Positions 10,306 through 21,023 are shown, counted from the first letter of the stretch. The stretch is 64,000 nt of DNA from Prochlorococcus sp. AG-347-J21 (GCA_003281455.1 QCBX01000002.1:62001-126000), one strand, 5' to 3'. Notes: generated by a model from the sequence alone, not told the origin. Numbers and translations: made by a program.

Positions 10306-11210
10306 TCGTCAATAATATATGTCTTATTAAATTCATATACTTCCTTTGCTATTAATGGTAAAAAGGAAGTATCTTTAGAATATTCTTCACCATTACAAAA
10401 AACGACTAATAAAGTTTGTAGAGATTGACTATTAACCCACCAAGCAGAATCATGTCTTACTTCGGACATTAATCCTGCTTTACTCCAAAGATTAATGCTT
10501 TCAGGTAATCCTGCACCCAAAAAACCATCTATTTGATTAAGAGAATCGTTTTTGAGAACAAATTTATTTAAATTTCTTTTTAAAAAACTTCGCAAATTTA
10601 AATCATTTTCTTGATAATCAATATGAATCATAATTTCCTCCAAAACCCTTGCAGCTGAATCAGAATTCATAGCGTTTCTATTTTTATTATCATGTCCATA
10701 AAATTCTTTCTCACGACCAAATGGTCCATCATCCCAGGTCTTCTGACAGCAATTTATACCAACCAATTCTTCCACATTTAAATCATGTATCCAATCATTT
10801 ATTATACTTCTTTGGTATTTCCAATTTTCCCATGGTTCGCCTTCAATACAAGGTCCACTTGTTGTTCCAGTAAGTAAATCAATTAAAAAGCTTGTTGCAT
10901 TATTACTGGAGAAAGACAACATTTTCCTTACAGCATCAATAATTTCATCTGAAATTAACAAACTTCCTTTTTTAATCCAATAAAATGCAGCAAGGCCATA
11001 AACCAATTTGACTATGCTAGCAGGGTAAACCATTTTTTTATTATTAATACCAGTTCCAAAACCTTTAAATACACTTTTATTTTCACTTTTATAATTAATC
11101 CAAGTTATCGAAATATCTTCTCTTGAAAAATCTTTATTATTAGAGCATGCTCTCCCTAAAATATCATTTAAGGCTAGACCCATCTCTTTACTTAAATAGT
11201 AAAAGGACAT
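10302..11210 (-). CDS. beta-lactamase-fold serine hydrolase (class A-like)
   Basis: The 302-residue protein carries the three active-site motifs of penicillin-recognising enzymes: S65-I-V-K68 (SxxK), S102-N-N (SxN) and K244-A-G246 (KxG). Such proteins are beta-lactamases, D-Ala-D-Ala peptidases or related esterases. No signal peptide or membrane anchor is visible at the N-terminus, so a periplasmic antibiotic-resistance role is doubtful. It lies head to head with an NlpC/P60 gene (start codons 3 nt apart), which suggests murein or peptide metabolism. Met10 is an alternative start. Substrate unknown. Confidence 0.7.
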   Translation of the reverse strand: MSFYYLSKEMGLALNDILGRACSNNKDFSREDISITWINYKSENKSVFKGFGTGINNKKMVYPASIVKLVYGLAAFYWIKKGSLLISDEIIDAVRKMLSFSSNNATSFLIDLLTGTTSGPCIEGEPWENWKYQRSIINDWIHDLNVEELVGINCCQKTWDDGPFGREKEFYGHDNKNRNAMNSDSAARVLEEIMIHIDYQENDLNLRSFLKRNLNKFVLKNDSLNQIDGFLGAGLPESINLWSKAGLMSEVRHDSAWWVNSQSLQTLLVVFCNGEEYSKDTSFLPLIAKEVYEFNKTYIIDD

Positions 11211-11213
11211 TGT

Positions 11214-11972
11214 ATGAAAAGTTATAAAAATCCTATCTCACTATTTAAACAAACTAATTTTTCAAAAACTATTTGGTGGAAATTAAAAGTTAATATTTCT
11301 GGATATCAAAATGAAACAGAAGATAAATTAGTTACTGAAATATTTAAAAATAGAATTTTTAGGCTTATTTATCCAAATTTTTATCAAAACAACCATAAAT
11401 TATCAAGAATACTAGTTCAACTATATGAAGATGGTTACGTCTGTTGGATAAATTTAGATGGACTAATTATTGAGAAATACGAATTAGGAAAACCTGAGAA
11501 TTCAAAAAAAGAACAGTTCATTATAAAAGATAAAGTTAACTCAATTTTAAAATGGATCAAGGATCAATCTGAGTTAAATAATGAATACCTTTGGGGAGGA
11601 ACATTAGGACCCAATTTTGATTGTTCTGGATTAATTCAGACTGCTTTTTTAAAGCATCAAATTTATATACCTCGAGACTCTTTTCAAATAAAAAGTTTTT
11701 GTAAACATCTTTTTTATTTCAAAGAATCTTATGCAGCTCTAAGACCTGGCGATCTTTTATTTTTTGGAAATAAAGAAAAATGTGATCATATTGGAATCTA
11801 CAAGGGAAACGGATTATATTACCATAGTTCTGGAAAGGATTTTGGCAGAAATGGAATAGGATTAGATACCTTAAAAAAGTCTAATGACAGAATTTCATTT
11901 CATTATAAATCTAAACTAATTTCGGCAGGACGAGTTGTTAGAAATTATAGATGGGACAGAACGATACGTTAA
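11214..11972 (+). CDS. NlpC/P60 family cysteine peptidase
   Basis: The C-terminal half has the NlpC/P60 catalytic core: WGGTLGPNFDCSG with nucleophile Cys137, RPGDLLFF, DHIGIY with His192, and a third polar residue at His204 (YYHSSG). The N-terminal about 100 residues form an SH3-like region seen in cyanobacterial members. Family members cut gamma-D-glutamyl-diamino acid bonds in murein peptides. No signal peptide is obvious, as for many cyanobacterial homologues that act on recycled muropeptides. It is transcribed divergently from the beta-lactamase-like gene. Confidence 0.85.
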   Translation: MKSYKNPISLFKQTNFSKTIWWKLKVNISGYQNETEDKLVTEIFKNRIFRLIYPNFYQNNHKLSRILVQLYEDGYVCWINLDGLIIEKYELGKPENSKKEQFIIKDKVNSILKWIKDQSELNNEYLWGGTLGPNFDCSGLIQTAFLKHQIYIPRDSFQIKSFCKHLFYFKESYAALRPGDLLFFGNKEKCDHIGIYKGNGLYYHSSGKDFGRNGIGLDTLKKSNDRISFHYKSKLISAGRVVRNYRWDRTIR

Positions 11973-12036
11973 TTAATAGAGCACCTTTTAATTTTAAATT
12001 AAATTTAAATATTACACTTATTCTTTTATTAAGGAA

Positions 12037-12636
12037 TTAACCAGCAGTCCAAATATTTTTAATGATTGGCATTATGGTATCTAAGTGTAATGTCCCAACA
12101 AGTAACCAAGCAAAAACAGCTCCTCCACAGCCACCTAACCAAAATCCACTTGTAAAGTCAGCCCAACCAGCTCTTGTAAACAAGTCCTTTGGCGGATTAT
12201 TAACAGTCGCATCTGGAGGTTGTACATTAGGTGCTTTACCAGGTGCATTGTATAGAACAAAAAGTGCTGTCAATATATGAACAGCTCCAACAGTGGCGAG
12301 AAGTCCAGCTGTTAAAGCAAATTCAGAATTTCTTAATGGCCCAGTCATAGTGAAAGGTCCGTATAGAAGATATCCAAAAGCTGCTCCAGTTTCTAAACCT
12401 CTAAAATTAGGGGAAATGCCTTCTCTGTAAAAAGGTAAATTATTTATGAAGGCTTTTGTAAAATAACCACTATTAACTGGAGTAGCTAAATTACCAACAC
12501 AAGGATCAGCAACTGTTTTTACTGCCCATTGTTCTGCTACGCCAATATCATTTGGTTGTACAGAAGAATCTATGTATTTATCATCAAACTTAATAGAACT
12601 TGTTGATTCTGAGAATGATTTTTGAAAGTCGCTCAT
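12037..12636 (-). CDS. psaL: photosystem I reaction centre subunit XI
   Basis: PsaL is a thylakoid membrane subunit that forms the trimer contact of cyanobacterial photosystem I. The conserved GNLATPVN motif appears at residues 48-55, followed by [14 protein letters not shown] and hydrophobic spans around [35 protein letters not shown] and the C-terminal [16 protein letters not shown]. At 199 residues it is longer than typical freshwater PsaL (about 150-165), with extra residues before GNLATPVN and at the C-terminus. It lies 27 nt downstream of psaI and is probably cotranscribed. Confidence 0.95.
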   Translation of the reverse strand: MSDFQKSFSESTSSIKFDDKYIDSSVQPNDIGVAEQWAVKTVADPCVGNLATPVNSGYFTKAFINNLPFYREGISPNFRGLETGAAFGYLLYGPFTMTGPLRNSEFALTAGLLATVGAVHILTALFVLYNAPGKAPNVQPPDATVNNPPKDLFTRAGWADFTSGFWLGGCGGAVFAWLLVGTLHLDTIMPIIKNIWTAG

Positions 12637-12663
12637 TTTTTTAATAGTTTAGTGTTTGATGAT

Positions 12664-12777
12664 TTATTCAGTTGCTGTAATTAATCTTCCAATTAATACG
12701 ATAAAAACAGCAGGCATTGCTATACCAATTAATGGAACAAAAATTGAGGGTAAAAGACTTGGTAAATCAGATGGCAT
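12664..12777 (-). CDS. psaI: photosystem I reaction centre subunit VIII
   Basis: A 37-codon gene read directly from the sequence: MPSDLPSLLPSIFVPLIG followed by a hydrophobic stretch ending GRLITATE. It is one transmembrane helix with the PSI subunit VIII pattern LPSIFVPLIGxxxPA. PsaI stabilises the binding of PsaL. It lies directly upstream of psaL on the same strand, the classical psaI-psaL pair. Confidence 0.93.
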   Translation of the reverse strand: MPSDLPSLLPSIFVPLIGIAMPAVFIVLIGRLITATE

Positions 12778-12869
12778 AGTTCTTTAAACATCTTTAAACA
12801 CTTTAGTATTTATCTGCGAAATAGTGTTAATTTTATTACTGGATGATATAAAAATTATTAACTTTTTAC

Positions 12870-13250
12870 ATGATAAATTTTTTCGCAATTGTACTTATTA
12901 TTTTTATAGGAATATTACTTCTAGTTTTAAAAAAAAGAAGCTTTAAAAAGTTTATGAATAAAAGCAATTTATATTCTATTAAATTAAACAAAAATAATAA
13001 ATTTTCATCTAATAAAAATAGTTTTTTATACAATCACGAAGAAAAAAAGTACTCAGTATTTTATAAAAATTCTCAAAGAAATAAAATGTTTAGCCTTTTT
13101 CATGGTAATACAGAAAATAAATTAAAAGCATTAAAAATTGCGGAAGAATTGGCTGATAAATCAACATTACCAATATTACGAAAAGGCTTAAGAGATATTT
13201 CTCCTGATGTCGTTGAAATTTCAGCTTTATTAATAAGAAAGTTCAAGTAA
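12870..13250 (+). CDS. hypothetical membrane-anchored protein
   Basis: The function of this 126-residue protein is not recognised. Residues 2-21 are one strong hydrophobic helix (signal anchor), followed by a Lys/Asn-rich basic linker. The C-terminal about 45 residues (LKALKIAEELADKSTLPIL onward) look like a pair of amphipathic HEAT-like helices. It ends 10 nt before the convergent glycosyltransferase gene. Confidence 0.55.
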   Translation: MINFFAIVLIIFIGILLLVLKKRSFKKFMNKSNLYSIKLNKNNKFSSNKNSFLYNHEEKKYSVFYKNSQRNKMFSLFHGNTENKLKALKIAEELADKSTLPILRKGLRDISPDVVEISALLIRKFK

Positions 13251-13260
13251 ACAATCAATT

Positions 13261-14223
13261 TTAATTATCATTATTACTGCTTATTGATCTAATTCTGTAA
13301 ATTGGACGACTTTGACTTTCATGATATGTCCTAATTAAAAGTTCGCTCAATAATCCAAAGCTAAATAATTGAACACCAGCAATTCCTAATATTAAAGCAA
13401 ACATTAGCAAGGGACGATTTCCAATATCATCACCCATTATTTTTAAAACTATCAAATAAGAACTCATCGCAAAGCTAATCAAAATACTTATAATTCCAAC
13501 GAAACCAAATCCATACATTGGTCTTGTTAAAAATTTAGTCATAAACCAAACAGTTAGTAAATCCATTAAAACTCTAAAAGTTCTATCAATTCCATATTTA
13601 CTAGATCCATATTGCCTGCTTCTATGATTTACTTTAATTTCTTTAATTCTTGCACCTTCAATATTTGCTAATACAGGCAGAAACCTGTGAAGTTCTCCAT
13701 ACAATTTAATATCATCTATGATTTCTTTCTTAAAAGCTTTTAATGAGCATCCATAGTCATGCAACTTCAAACCTGTTACGTGAGCTATTAATTTATTCGC
13801 TATTTTTGATGGTATCTTTCTATTAATTAATTTATCTTTTCTATCAAACCTCCACCCACAAATCAAATCATACCCATCATTAATTTCTGAAATTAATGTA
13901 GGGATATCATTTGGATCATTCTGTAAATCACCATCCAAAGTAATGATAATATCACCTTTAGAATTATCAAAGCCAGCTGACATTGCTGCAGTTTGCCCAT
14001 AATTTTTGCGAAGGGAAATTACTGACAATTCTTTAATTGTGAGAGTTAGTTCTTTCAATACTTGATAAGTATTATCTTTAGAACCATCATTTACAACAAT
14101 CAATTCAAAATTAAATTCATGAAATGACATTACATTTATAACTTCATCCAATAAAAAACCAATACTTTCACTTTCGTTGTAAACAGGGATAATAATAGAA
14201 ATTAATTGTTTTATATCTGACAT
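13261..14223 (-). CDS. membrane-bound family 2 glycosyltransferase (DPM1/GtrB-like)
   Basis: The N-terminal GT-A domain has ISIIIPVYNESESI, LIVVNDGSKDNT and DGDLQNDP (the nucleotide-sugar and metal-binding DxD region), with later QYGSSKY. Two C-terminal transmembrane helices lie at about 230-255 and 270-295. This layout matches polyprenyl-phosphate glycosyltransferases that load a sugar onto a lipid carrier for cell-surface polysaccharide. Donor and acceptor cannot be told from sequence. It is a lone gene between the PSI loci. Confidence 0.87.
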   Translation of the reverse strand: MSDIKQLISIIIPVYNESESIGFLLDEVINVMSFHEFNFELIVVNDGSKDNTYQVLKELTLTIKELSVISLRKNYGQTAAMSAGFDNSKGDIIITLDGDLQNDPNDIPTLISEINDGYDLICGWRFDRKDKLINRKIPSKIANKLIAHVTGLKLHDYGCSLKAFKKEIIDDIKLYGELHRFLPVLANIEGARIKEIKVNHRSRQYGSSKYGIDRTFRVLMDLLTVWFMTKFLTRPMYGFGFVGIISILISFAMSSYLIVLKIMGDDIGNRPLLMFALILGIAGVQLFSFGLLSELLIRTYHESQSRPIYRIRSISSNNDN

Positions 14224-14284
14224 TTATATTTGATAATATTTATATAATTTTAACTTAATTTAGAACATTAAAATTAAACAAAAA

Positions 14285-14308
14285 AAATCACCACGAATGT
14301 GGTGATTT
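14285..14308 (-). terminator. intrinsic terminator of psaAB
   Basis: A perfect 10-bp stem, AAATCACCAC / GTGGTGATTT, with a 4-nt loop is followed on the minus strand by a run of T residues. It lies 18 nt past the psaB stop. It is the clearest Rho-independent terminator in the window and closes the psaA-psaB transcript before the glycosyltransferase gene. Confidence 0.9.
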
Positions 14309-14326
14309 AAATTATTAAAGAACAGT

Positions 14327-16555
14327 TTAACCAAACTTACCTGAAGTTGATGCAATAACAAATGCACCGAATGTAAGAATGTTTCCAATCGTGAAATGTG
14401 CTAGGCCAACTAATCTAGCTTGAACAATTGAAAGTGCAACTGGCTTGTCTCTCCAACCAACAAGGTTAGCTATTGGAGTACGCTGATGTGCCCAAACTAA
14501 TGTTTCAATTAATTCTTGCCAGTATCCACGCCATGATATTAAGAACATAAAACCAGTAGCCCAAACTAAGTGACCGAATAGGAACATCCAAGCCCAAGGA
14601 GATAAAGAGTTTACCCCGAATGGATTATATCCGTTAATAAGCTGGGCAGAGTTTAACCAGAGATAATCTCTGAACCAACCCATTAAATAAGTTCCTGATT
14701 CGTTAAATTGTGCTACATTACCCTGCCATATTGCTAGGTGTTTCCAATGCCAGTAGAAAGTTACCCATGCTAGTAAATTTAATGCCCAGAACATAGCTAA
14801 GTACATAGCATCCCAAGATGAACTATCACAAGTACCTCCACGTCCAGGACCATCGCAAGGGAATGCATAACCTAAATCTTTCTTATCAGGAATTAATTTT
14901 GTTCCTCTAGCATCAAGTGCACCTTTGATAAGAATTAAAGCTGTTGTATGAAGACCTAAAGCGATAGCATGGTGAACTAAGAAATCTGCAGGACCTATAG
15001 GTAAGAAAGCACTTAATGCATCTTGTCTATTGATCAGATCCATCCAGTAATGATTACCTGGTAATGAATTAGCAGCAAGACTTGCTGAACTTGTAGGATC
15101 AGATAATAGAGCATTAAAGCCGTACATCATCTTACCTTGAGCAGCTTGAACAAATTGAGCAAATACTGGCTCAATTAGAATTTGCTTTTCAGGATTACCA
15201 AAAGCTACAACAACATCGTTATGAACATATATTCCTAAAGTATGGAATCCAAGCAACATTGTTACCCAACTAAGGTGGCTTATCAAAGCTTCCTTTGTTC
15301 CAAGAACTCTTGCTAATACATTGTCTTTATTTAATTCTGGATCGTAATCTCTTACAAAGAAAATAGCTCCGTGTGCAAATGCACCAACCATCAAGAACAT
15401 TGCTATGTATTGATGATGACTATATAAAGCAGATTGTGTAGTGTAGTCTCTTGCAATAAAAGCGTAAGAGGGAAGTGCACCCATATGTTGCGCTACAAGA
15501 GAAGTTGCTACACCAAGTGATGCTAATGCTAGTCCAAGTTGGAAATGTAATGAATTATTTACAGTTTCATATATTCCATCATGGTTTATTCCGAAACTAC
15601 CTTTATGAGGATCATTAGGATGTCTTGTGTTATGAGCTTCTGTAATTTCTTTGAGGCTATGACCAATACCAAAAGTATTTCTATACATATGACCAGCAAT
15701 TACAAAAACTGTTCCAATAGCAATATGGTGATGCGCAATATCGGTGAGCCATAATGCTTCACTTTGAGGATGAAGACCACCTAAGAAAGTAAAGATTGCT
15801 GTTCCAGCTCCTTCAGCTGTTCCAAATACTTGATCTAGGGAATCAGGATTTTGGGCATAAGCTCCCCAGTTTAAAGTAAAGAAAGGAGCTAACCCTGCAG
15901 GATGTGGAAGCACTGTTAACCAGTTATCCCAACCTACATGCTGTCCTCTTGATTCAGGTATAGCAACATGAACCAAATGACCTGTCCAAGCGATACTACT
16001 AAAACCGAATAAAACAGCTAAGTGATGATTTAATCTTGACTCTGCATTTTTAAACCAGGCCAAAGAAGGTCTGAATTTTGGTTGTAAGTGTAACCAACCT
16101 GCAAATAAAGTCCAACAAGCAAGAATACTCATAAATATTGATGCCTGGAAGAGTTGCTCGTTAGTTCTCATACCAATTGTGTACCACCAATGGTAGAGAC
16201 CTGAATAAGCGATGTTTACTGGACCGCTTGCTCCAGCTTGTGTCATTGCTTCAGTGATGCCAGATCCAAAATGCGGATCCCAAATAGCATGGGCTATAGG
16301 GCGGACATGAGTTGGATCAAGTACAAACTGCTCAAAGTTACCCTGCCAAGCAATATGAAATAGGTTACCAGCTACCCAGAGAGCGATGATTGCTAGATGT
16401 CCAAAATGTGTAGAGAATAGCTTCTGATAAAGTTTTTCTTCGGTCATACCATCATGACTTTCAAAGTCATGAGCTGTAGCTATTCCGTACCATATTCGTC
16501 GGGTTGTGGGGTCCTGAGCTAGACCCTGGTTAAATGATGGAAATTTTGTTGCCAT
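14327..16555 (-). CDS. psaB: photosystem I P700 chlorophyll a apoprotein A2
   Basis: PsaB is one half of the heterodimeric PSI core that binds P700, the early acceptors and the shared FX cluster. The 742-residue polytopic protein begins [20 protein letters not shown]. The FX-binding motif [12 protein letters not shown] is present, as is the dense set of His residues in membrane helices that ligate chlorophyll. Length is normal. The start lies 27 nt after the psaA stop, consistent with a bicistronic psaAB mRNA. Confidence 0.98.
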
Positions 16556-16582
16556 TGAATTAAAAAGGTGAAGTTCAGGTTA

Positions 16583-18886
16583 TTAGCCCAGCCCGAAAAG
16601 GCGAGCATGGAAGAAGGCCCATGTGGTAGCAATACCACCTACAAGGAAGTGTGTAACACCTACTGCACGTCCCTGAGTAATAGATAGAGCTCTAGGTTGA
16701 ATGGTTGGTGCAACCTTTAGTTTATTGTGAGCCCAAACAATTGATTCGAACAATTCTTGCCAATATCCTCTTCCGCTGAAGAGGAACATTAAACTGAATG
16801 CCCATATAAAGTGAGCACCTAAGAACATCAACCCGTACATGCTTATTGATTGACCATAGCTTGTTAATACTTGAGAAGCTTGAGCCCATAGGAAATCTCT
16901 TAACCAACCATTGATAGTGATTGAACTTTGTGCGAAATTACCACCAGTGAGTCCCCAAACATCACTCTGCATTTTCCAAGAGAAGTGGAAAATAACTATT
17001 GATAAACAGTTATACATCCAGAAGAGAGCCAAGAAAACGTGATCCCATGAAGAAACTTGACATGTACCACCTCTTCCAGGACCATCACAAGGGAATCTAA
17101 ATCCTAAAGAAGCTTTATCAGGGATCAACCTTGAACTTCTTGCATAAAGTACTCCTTTGAGAAGTATCAAAACAGTTACATGTATTTGGAAAGCATGAAT
17201 ATGATGAATCATTAAATCAGCTGTACCTAATGGAATTGGCGCTATAGCTACCTTTCCACCAACTTCTACTAAACTTCCATTAAAAACTTCACTTAAAGCT
17301 TTGTGAGGTAAAGCTTCTGCAGTACCTGCTAAAAGAGAAGTTCCAACAGCAGATGCTTGAATACTCTGTACCCATTGAGCAAAGATTGGCTGAAGTTGGA
17401 TTGCAGAATCACTAAACATATCTTGAGGTCTACCCAAAGCTCTCATAGTATCGTTATGAATATAGAGTCCAAAACTATGGAATCCTAACCACATACATAC
17501 CCAGTTTAAGTGACTGATTAAAGCATCTCTTGCCTTAAGAATTCTGTCTAATACATTATCGATATGTTTTGCTGGATCGTAATCTCTAACCATTGCAATT
17601 CCGGCATGCGCTCCTGCTCCTACTATGAATAATCCACCTATCCACATGTGATGGGTAAATAATCCAAGAACTGTCATGTAGTCTGTAGCTATATAAGGAT
17701 ATGGAGGCATTGCATACATGTGATGAGATACAAGTATGCTTATTGATCCAAGCATGGCAAGGTTTACTGATAACTGAGCATGTCTACTTTCTGCCATGAA
17801 CTCAAAAAGACCTTGATGACCTTTAGGCGCAGGGAATAATATTGGGTCTCCTTGTTGCGAATCTAATATTTCTTTCATACTATGACCAATACCGTAATTG
17901 GTTCTGTACATATGACCACCGATTATTGCTATTACACCAAAAGCTAAATGATGATGGGAAACATCAGTCATCCACAAGCTTCCTGTCACAGGGTTAAGTC
18001 CACCTTTGAAAGTAAGGAAGTCTGAGAAAGCTAACCAATTTAAACTGAAGAAATTTCCTGTACCGCTTGCTAATCCTGGAAATATCTGACCGATAATTTG
18101 CGGATCGCAGAGTTGATGCGGCATAGGCATATCTGCAATAGTTGCTATTTCTTTTCCATTAATTACTAAGGGAGAACCTGCATCAATTGCATCTAAGAGA
18201 GCTGCAGTTGGAGCTCCAATATGAATACAATGGCCAGCCCATGCTAAAGATCCTAGTCCTACTAAACCAGCTATATGGTGGTTAAGCATAGACTCAATAT
18301 CTTGAAACCACTCCATTTTTGGAGCCGCTTTGTGATAATGGAAAATTCCAGCATGAAGCATAAGTGCAGCCATTACTACAGCACCTATTGCCAAAGCCAT
18401 AAGTTCACTCTCATTAGTGATTCCCCATGCTCGCCACATGTGGAATATTCCTGAACTAATTTGAATACCGTTGTAGTTAGCACCAAGGTCAGCATTAAGC
18501 ATTTCTTGTCCAACGATTGCCCATACTTGCTGAGCTCCTGGTTTAACATGGGTTGGGTCAGCTAACCAACCTGAGTAATTAGAAAATCTTGCTCCATGGA
18601 AAAATGCAGCACTCATCCATATAAAAATGACTGCAAGATGTCCAAAATGAGCAGAAAAGATTTTTCTTGTTGCTTCTTCAGCATCTCCTGTATGCACATC
18701 GAAATCATGTGCATCAGCATGCAAATTCCAGATCCAAGTTGTAGTTTTTGGACCTTTAGATAACTTACTTGACCAGAAACCTGGCTTATCTAATTTGGCA
18801 AAATCAATAGGTCTTGGATCGGCCTTTACAGGATCTTCCAAAACTTTTTTGTTTTTTTCTCCACTTTCTGGTGGGCTGATGGTCAT
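16583..18886 (-). CDS. psaA: photosystem I P700 chlorophyll a apoprotein A1
   Basis: PsaA pairs with PsaB to form the PSI core. The 767-residue protein is slightly longer than most cyanobacterial PsaA (about 750-755). It contains the FX ligand motif [12 protein letters not shown] and ends in the conserved HFLVGG...ARLFGLG region. The segment around [19 protein letters not shown], between two membrane helices, probably holds some of the extra length. It is the first gene of the psaAB operon with a long AT-rich leader. Confidence 0.98.
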   Translation of the reverse strand: MTISPPESGEKNKKVLEDPVKADPRPIDFAKLDKPGFWSSKLSKGPKTTTWIWNLHADAHDFDVHTGDAEEATRKIFSAHFGHLAVIFIWMSAAFFHGARFSNYSGWLADPTHVKPGAQQVWAIVGQEMLNADLGANYNGIQISSGIFHMWRAWGITNESELMALAIGAVVMAALMLHAGIFHYHKAAPKMEWFQDIESMLNHHIAGLVGLGSLAWAGHCIHIGAPTAALLDAIDAGSPLVINGKEIATIADMPMPHQLCDPQIIGQIFPGLASGTGNFFSLNWLAFSDFLTFKGGLNPVTGSLWMTDVSHHHLAFGVIAIIGGHMYRTNYGIGHSMKEILDSQQGDPILFPAPKGHQGLFEFMAESRHAQLSVNLAMLGSISILVSHHMYAMPPYPYIATDYMTVLGLFTHHMWIGGLFIVGAGAHAGIAMVRDYDPAKHIDNVLDRILKARDALISHLNWVCMWLGFHSFGLYIHNDTMRALGRPQDMFSDSAIQLQPIFAQWVQSIQASAVGTSLLAGTAEALPHKALSEVFNGSLVEVGGKVAIAPIPLGTADLMIHHIHAFQIHVTVLILLKGVLYARSSRLIPDKASLGFRFPCDGPGRGGTCQVSSWDHVFLALFWMYNCLSIVIFHFSWKMQSDVWGLTGGNFAQSSITINGWLRDFLWAQASQVLTSYGQSISMYGLMFLGAHFIWAFSLMFLFSGRGYWQELFESIVWAHNKLKVAPTIQPRALSITQGRAVGVTHFLVGGIATTWAFFHARLFGLG

Positions 18887-19220
18887 CTAGCACCTCGAAA
18901 ATAATTGACATTAAAGCCGATTGATCGGATCTTGAACCTATTTTTAATGATAATGTTCAAGAAAACGAATCCCTCGGAACTTTAGATATTCGTTTCAAAA
19001 ATAATAAGGCAAAGATTCTTTCGTTATGCATTAACGTAACAAATGTTCTAATGATTGTTACTATATGAATATTTTGTTAAATTCTAGTCTATGACTAAAT
19101 TATGAGTATTTTTACTCAAAATTTATATAAATTTCTTAAATTTTTTTTTATATTTCATGGAAAATTTTTTAAATCCAGCGACAGGATATAATTTCAAAGT
19201 TACTAAACAAAGTTTCTAAT
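18887..19220. promoter_or_regulatory. 334-bp divergent psaA / cobJ control region with leader inverted repeats
   Basis: No gene is seen here. Near psaA there are two inverted repeats that would lie in the psaA 5' leader: CCGAT-TG-ATCGG at 18917-18928, and CTTGAAC / GTTCAAG at 18931-18937 and 18955-18961. Near cobJ, TATAAT at 19187-19192 is a possible -10 element on the plus strand. I could not place a convincing psaA -10 or a high-light-responsive (HLR1) pair. The rest is AT-rich without clear structure. Confidence 0.5.
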
Positions 19221-21023
19221 TTGAAAGGCATTGCGATAGGTCTATCTAATAATTCAAAAGAAATTTTAAAAAGGCTTATAAAAACCGAATTTGTCAAAGA
19301 CATATATATTGCAGGTTCTTCAAAAGAGGATGGGAAGGAAAATGAACGTGTTCAAGTACAAAAACCTAGAGAAATCTTACTAAAGAAATGGCCGGAGATA
19401 GATTTAATAATTTTTATAGGCTCAATTGCTGCATCAATACGGATAATAAATTCATTTTTAACCTCTAAAGATCAAGATCCAGGAGTAATAGTTATAGATA
19501 ACAAATGTTCCAAGATAGTTCCTTTAATTGGCTTACATCAGTCAAATACGCAAAATATTGCATATCAAATTGCTAATTTACTTGGTGGAGAAATTATAGA
19601 AACTAATAATTCCAATGATCAAAGCCTCTTAAATCTTGATGCATTTGGGAATCAATGGGGTTGGAAAAGATCTGGCAAAATAAACGATTGGTCACAACTA
19701 GTAATTAAACAAGCTAAGAACGAAGAAATATTTTGCAAACAATTATCTGGTAATAACTTATGGAAAACTTCTGAATCAGCTAAGATTATTAATCAAATTC
19801 ATAAAAAAGAAACTAAAAAACCAGATTCAACATTTTATGTGAGTATATTCGAAAATCATGAAACAACTTGGCACCCGCCGGTATTATGGGTTGGTATTGG
19901 ATGTGAAAGAAATACAAGCAAAGAATTAATAACAAATTCTTTAAATAATTTTTTTGAGGCAGGAAATTTATCACAGAAATCAATTGCGGGATTTGCAACT
20001 ATTGATATTAAAAAAAATGAGAAAGGAATTTTAGAACTCGCCAAAGAAAAAAACTTGCCTATAAAGTTTTTTAGTAAAGAAGATCTTTCAAAAATAATTG
20101 TTCCAAATCCATCAAATGTTGTGCAAAATGAAATTGGCACCCCTTCCGTAGCAGAAGCCTCTTGCTTACTCGCAGCAGGAGAAGAATCAAACTTATTAGA
20201 AGAAAAAAGAATTTTTAAAAATCAATTTGGGGCAGTAACTATCGCTGTAGCAGAATCAAAAAATCAATATAATCCAACCCATGGCGAAATCCATATTATT
20301 GGAAGTGGGCCTGGTGATATCTCCTTCTTAACCAATAATGCAAGAAAAGGACTTTCTAGATGTACTGTTTGGATTGGATACAAAATGTATTTAGATTTAA
20401 TAAAACCCTTAAAAAGGAATGATCAGGTTTTAATTGAAAGTAAACTTACTGAAGAAAAAGAGAGATGCAGTAAAGCAATTAAACTAGCTGAGGAAGGAAT
20501 AAAAGTGGCATTAATTTCTTCTGGTGAATCGGGATTTTATGGAATGGCAGGTCTACTTTTAGAACTACTTCAAAAAATCAAAAAAGAATATAGACCTTAT
20601 TTTGAAGTACATCCAGGTATAAGTAGTGTTCAATTAGCTGCTGCGATTAGTGGAGCACCACTAATGAATGACTTTTGTTCAGTAAGCTTAAGCGATAAAT
20701 TAACTCCATGGTCTTTAATAGCAAAAAGAATTGAAGGAGCTCTTGTGGGTGACTTTGTAATAGCTTTATTTAATCCTCAATCCATTGAAAGAAATTGGCA
20801 GCTAAAAAGTGTAATAGATATATGTTTACAATCTAGGCATGGTGATACTCCAGTTTTAATAGCTAGACAAGTAGGGAGAGAAAATCAAACCAAAAAATTT
20901 TTTACTTTAAAAACTATTCCTTTTAAAGATATTGATATGTTATCAATCATTATTATTGGCAATTCTAAAACAACCTTAGTTGACGAAATATTTCTCACTC
21001 CCAGAGGATATTTACAAAATTAA
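19221..21023 (+). CDS. cobJ: CbiG-CobJ fusion: precorrin-3B C17-methyltransferase with CbiG domains
   Basis: The bifunctional corrin-ring protein has 600 residues. Residues about 1-180 resemble the CbiG N-terminal and middle domains (LIIFIGSIAASIRII), and about 215-325 the CbiG C-terminal domain (LWVGIGCERNTS, GFATIDIKKNE, GTPSVAEASCLLAAG). Residues about 355-600 are the SAM-dependent CobJ/CbiH methyltransferase with IHIIGSGPGDISFLT and SSGESGFYGMAG. It contracts the tetrapyrrole ring on the route to cobalamin. TTG start at 19221; a TATAAT about 29 nt upstream suggests a very short leader. cobO, at 53 kb, acts later in the pathway. Confidence 0.9.
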   Translation: MKGIAIGLSNNSKEILKRLIKTEFVKDIYIAGSSKEDGKENERVQVQKPREILLKKWPEIDLIIFIGSIAASIRIINSFLTSKDQDPGVIVIDNKCSKIVPLIGLHQSNTQNIAYQIANLLGGEIIETNNSNDQSLLNLDAFGNQWGWKRSGKINDWSQLVIKQAKNEEIFCKQLSGNNLWKTSESAKIINQIHKKETKKPDSTFYVSIFENHETTWHPPVLWVGIGCERNTSKELITNSLNNFFEAGNLSQKSIAGFATIDIKKNEKGILELAKEKNLPIKFFSKEDLSKIIVPNPSNVVQNEIGTPSVAEASCLLAAGEESNLLEEKRIFKNQFGAVTIAVAESKNQYNPTHGEIHIIGSGPGDISFLTNNARKGLSRCTVWIGYKMYLDLIKPLKRNDQVLIESKLTEEKERCSKAIKLAEEGIKVALISSGESGFYGMAGLLLELLQKIKKEYRPYFEVHPGISSVQLAAAISGAPLMNDFCSVSLSDKLTPWSLIAKRIEGALVGDFVIALFNPQSIERNWQLKSVIDICLQSRHGDTPVLIARQVGRENQTKKFFTLKTIPFKDIDMLSIIIIGNSKTTLVDEIFLTPRGYLQN

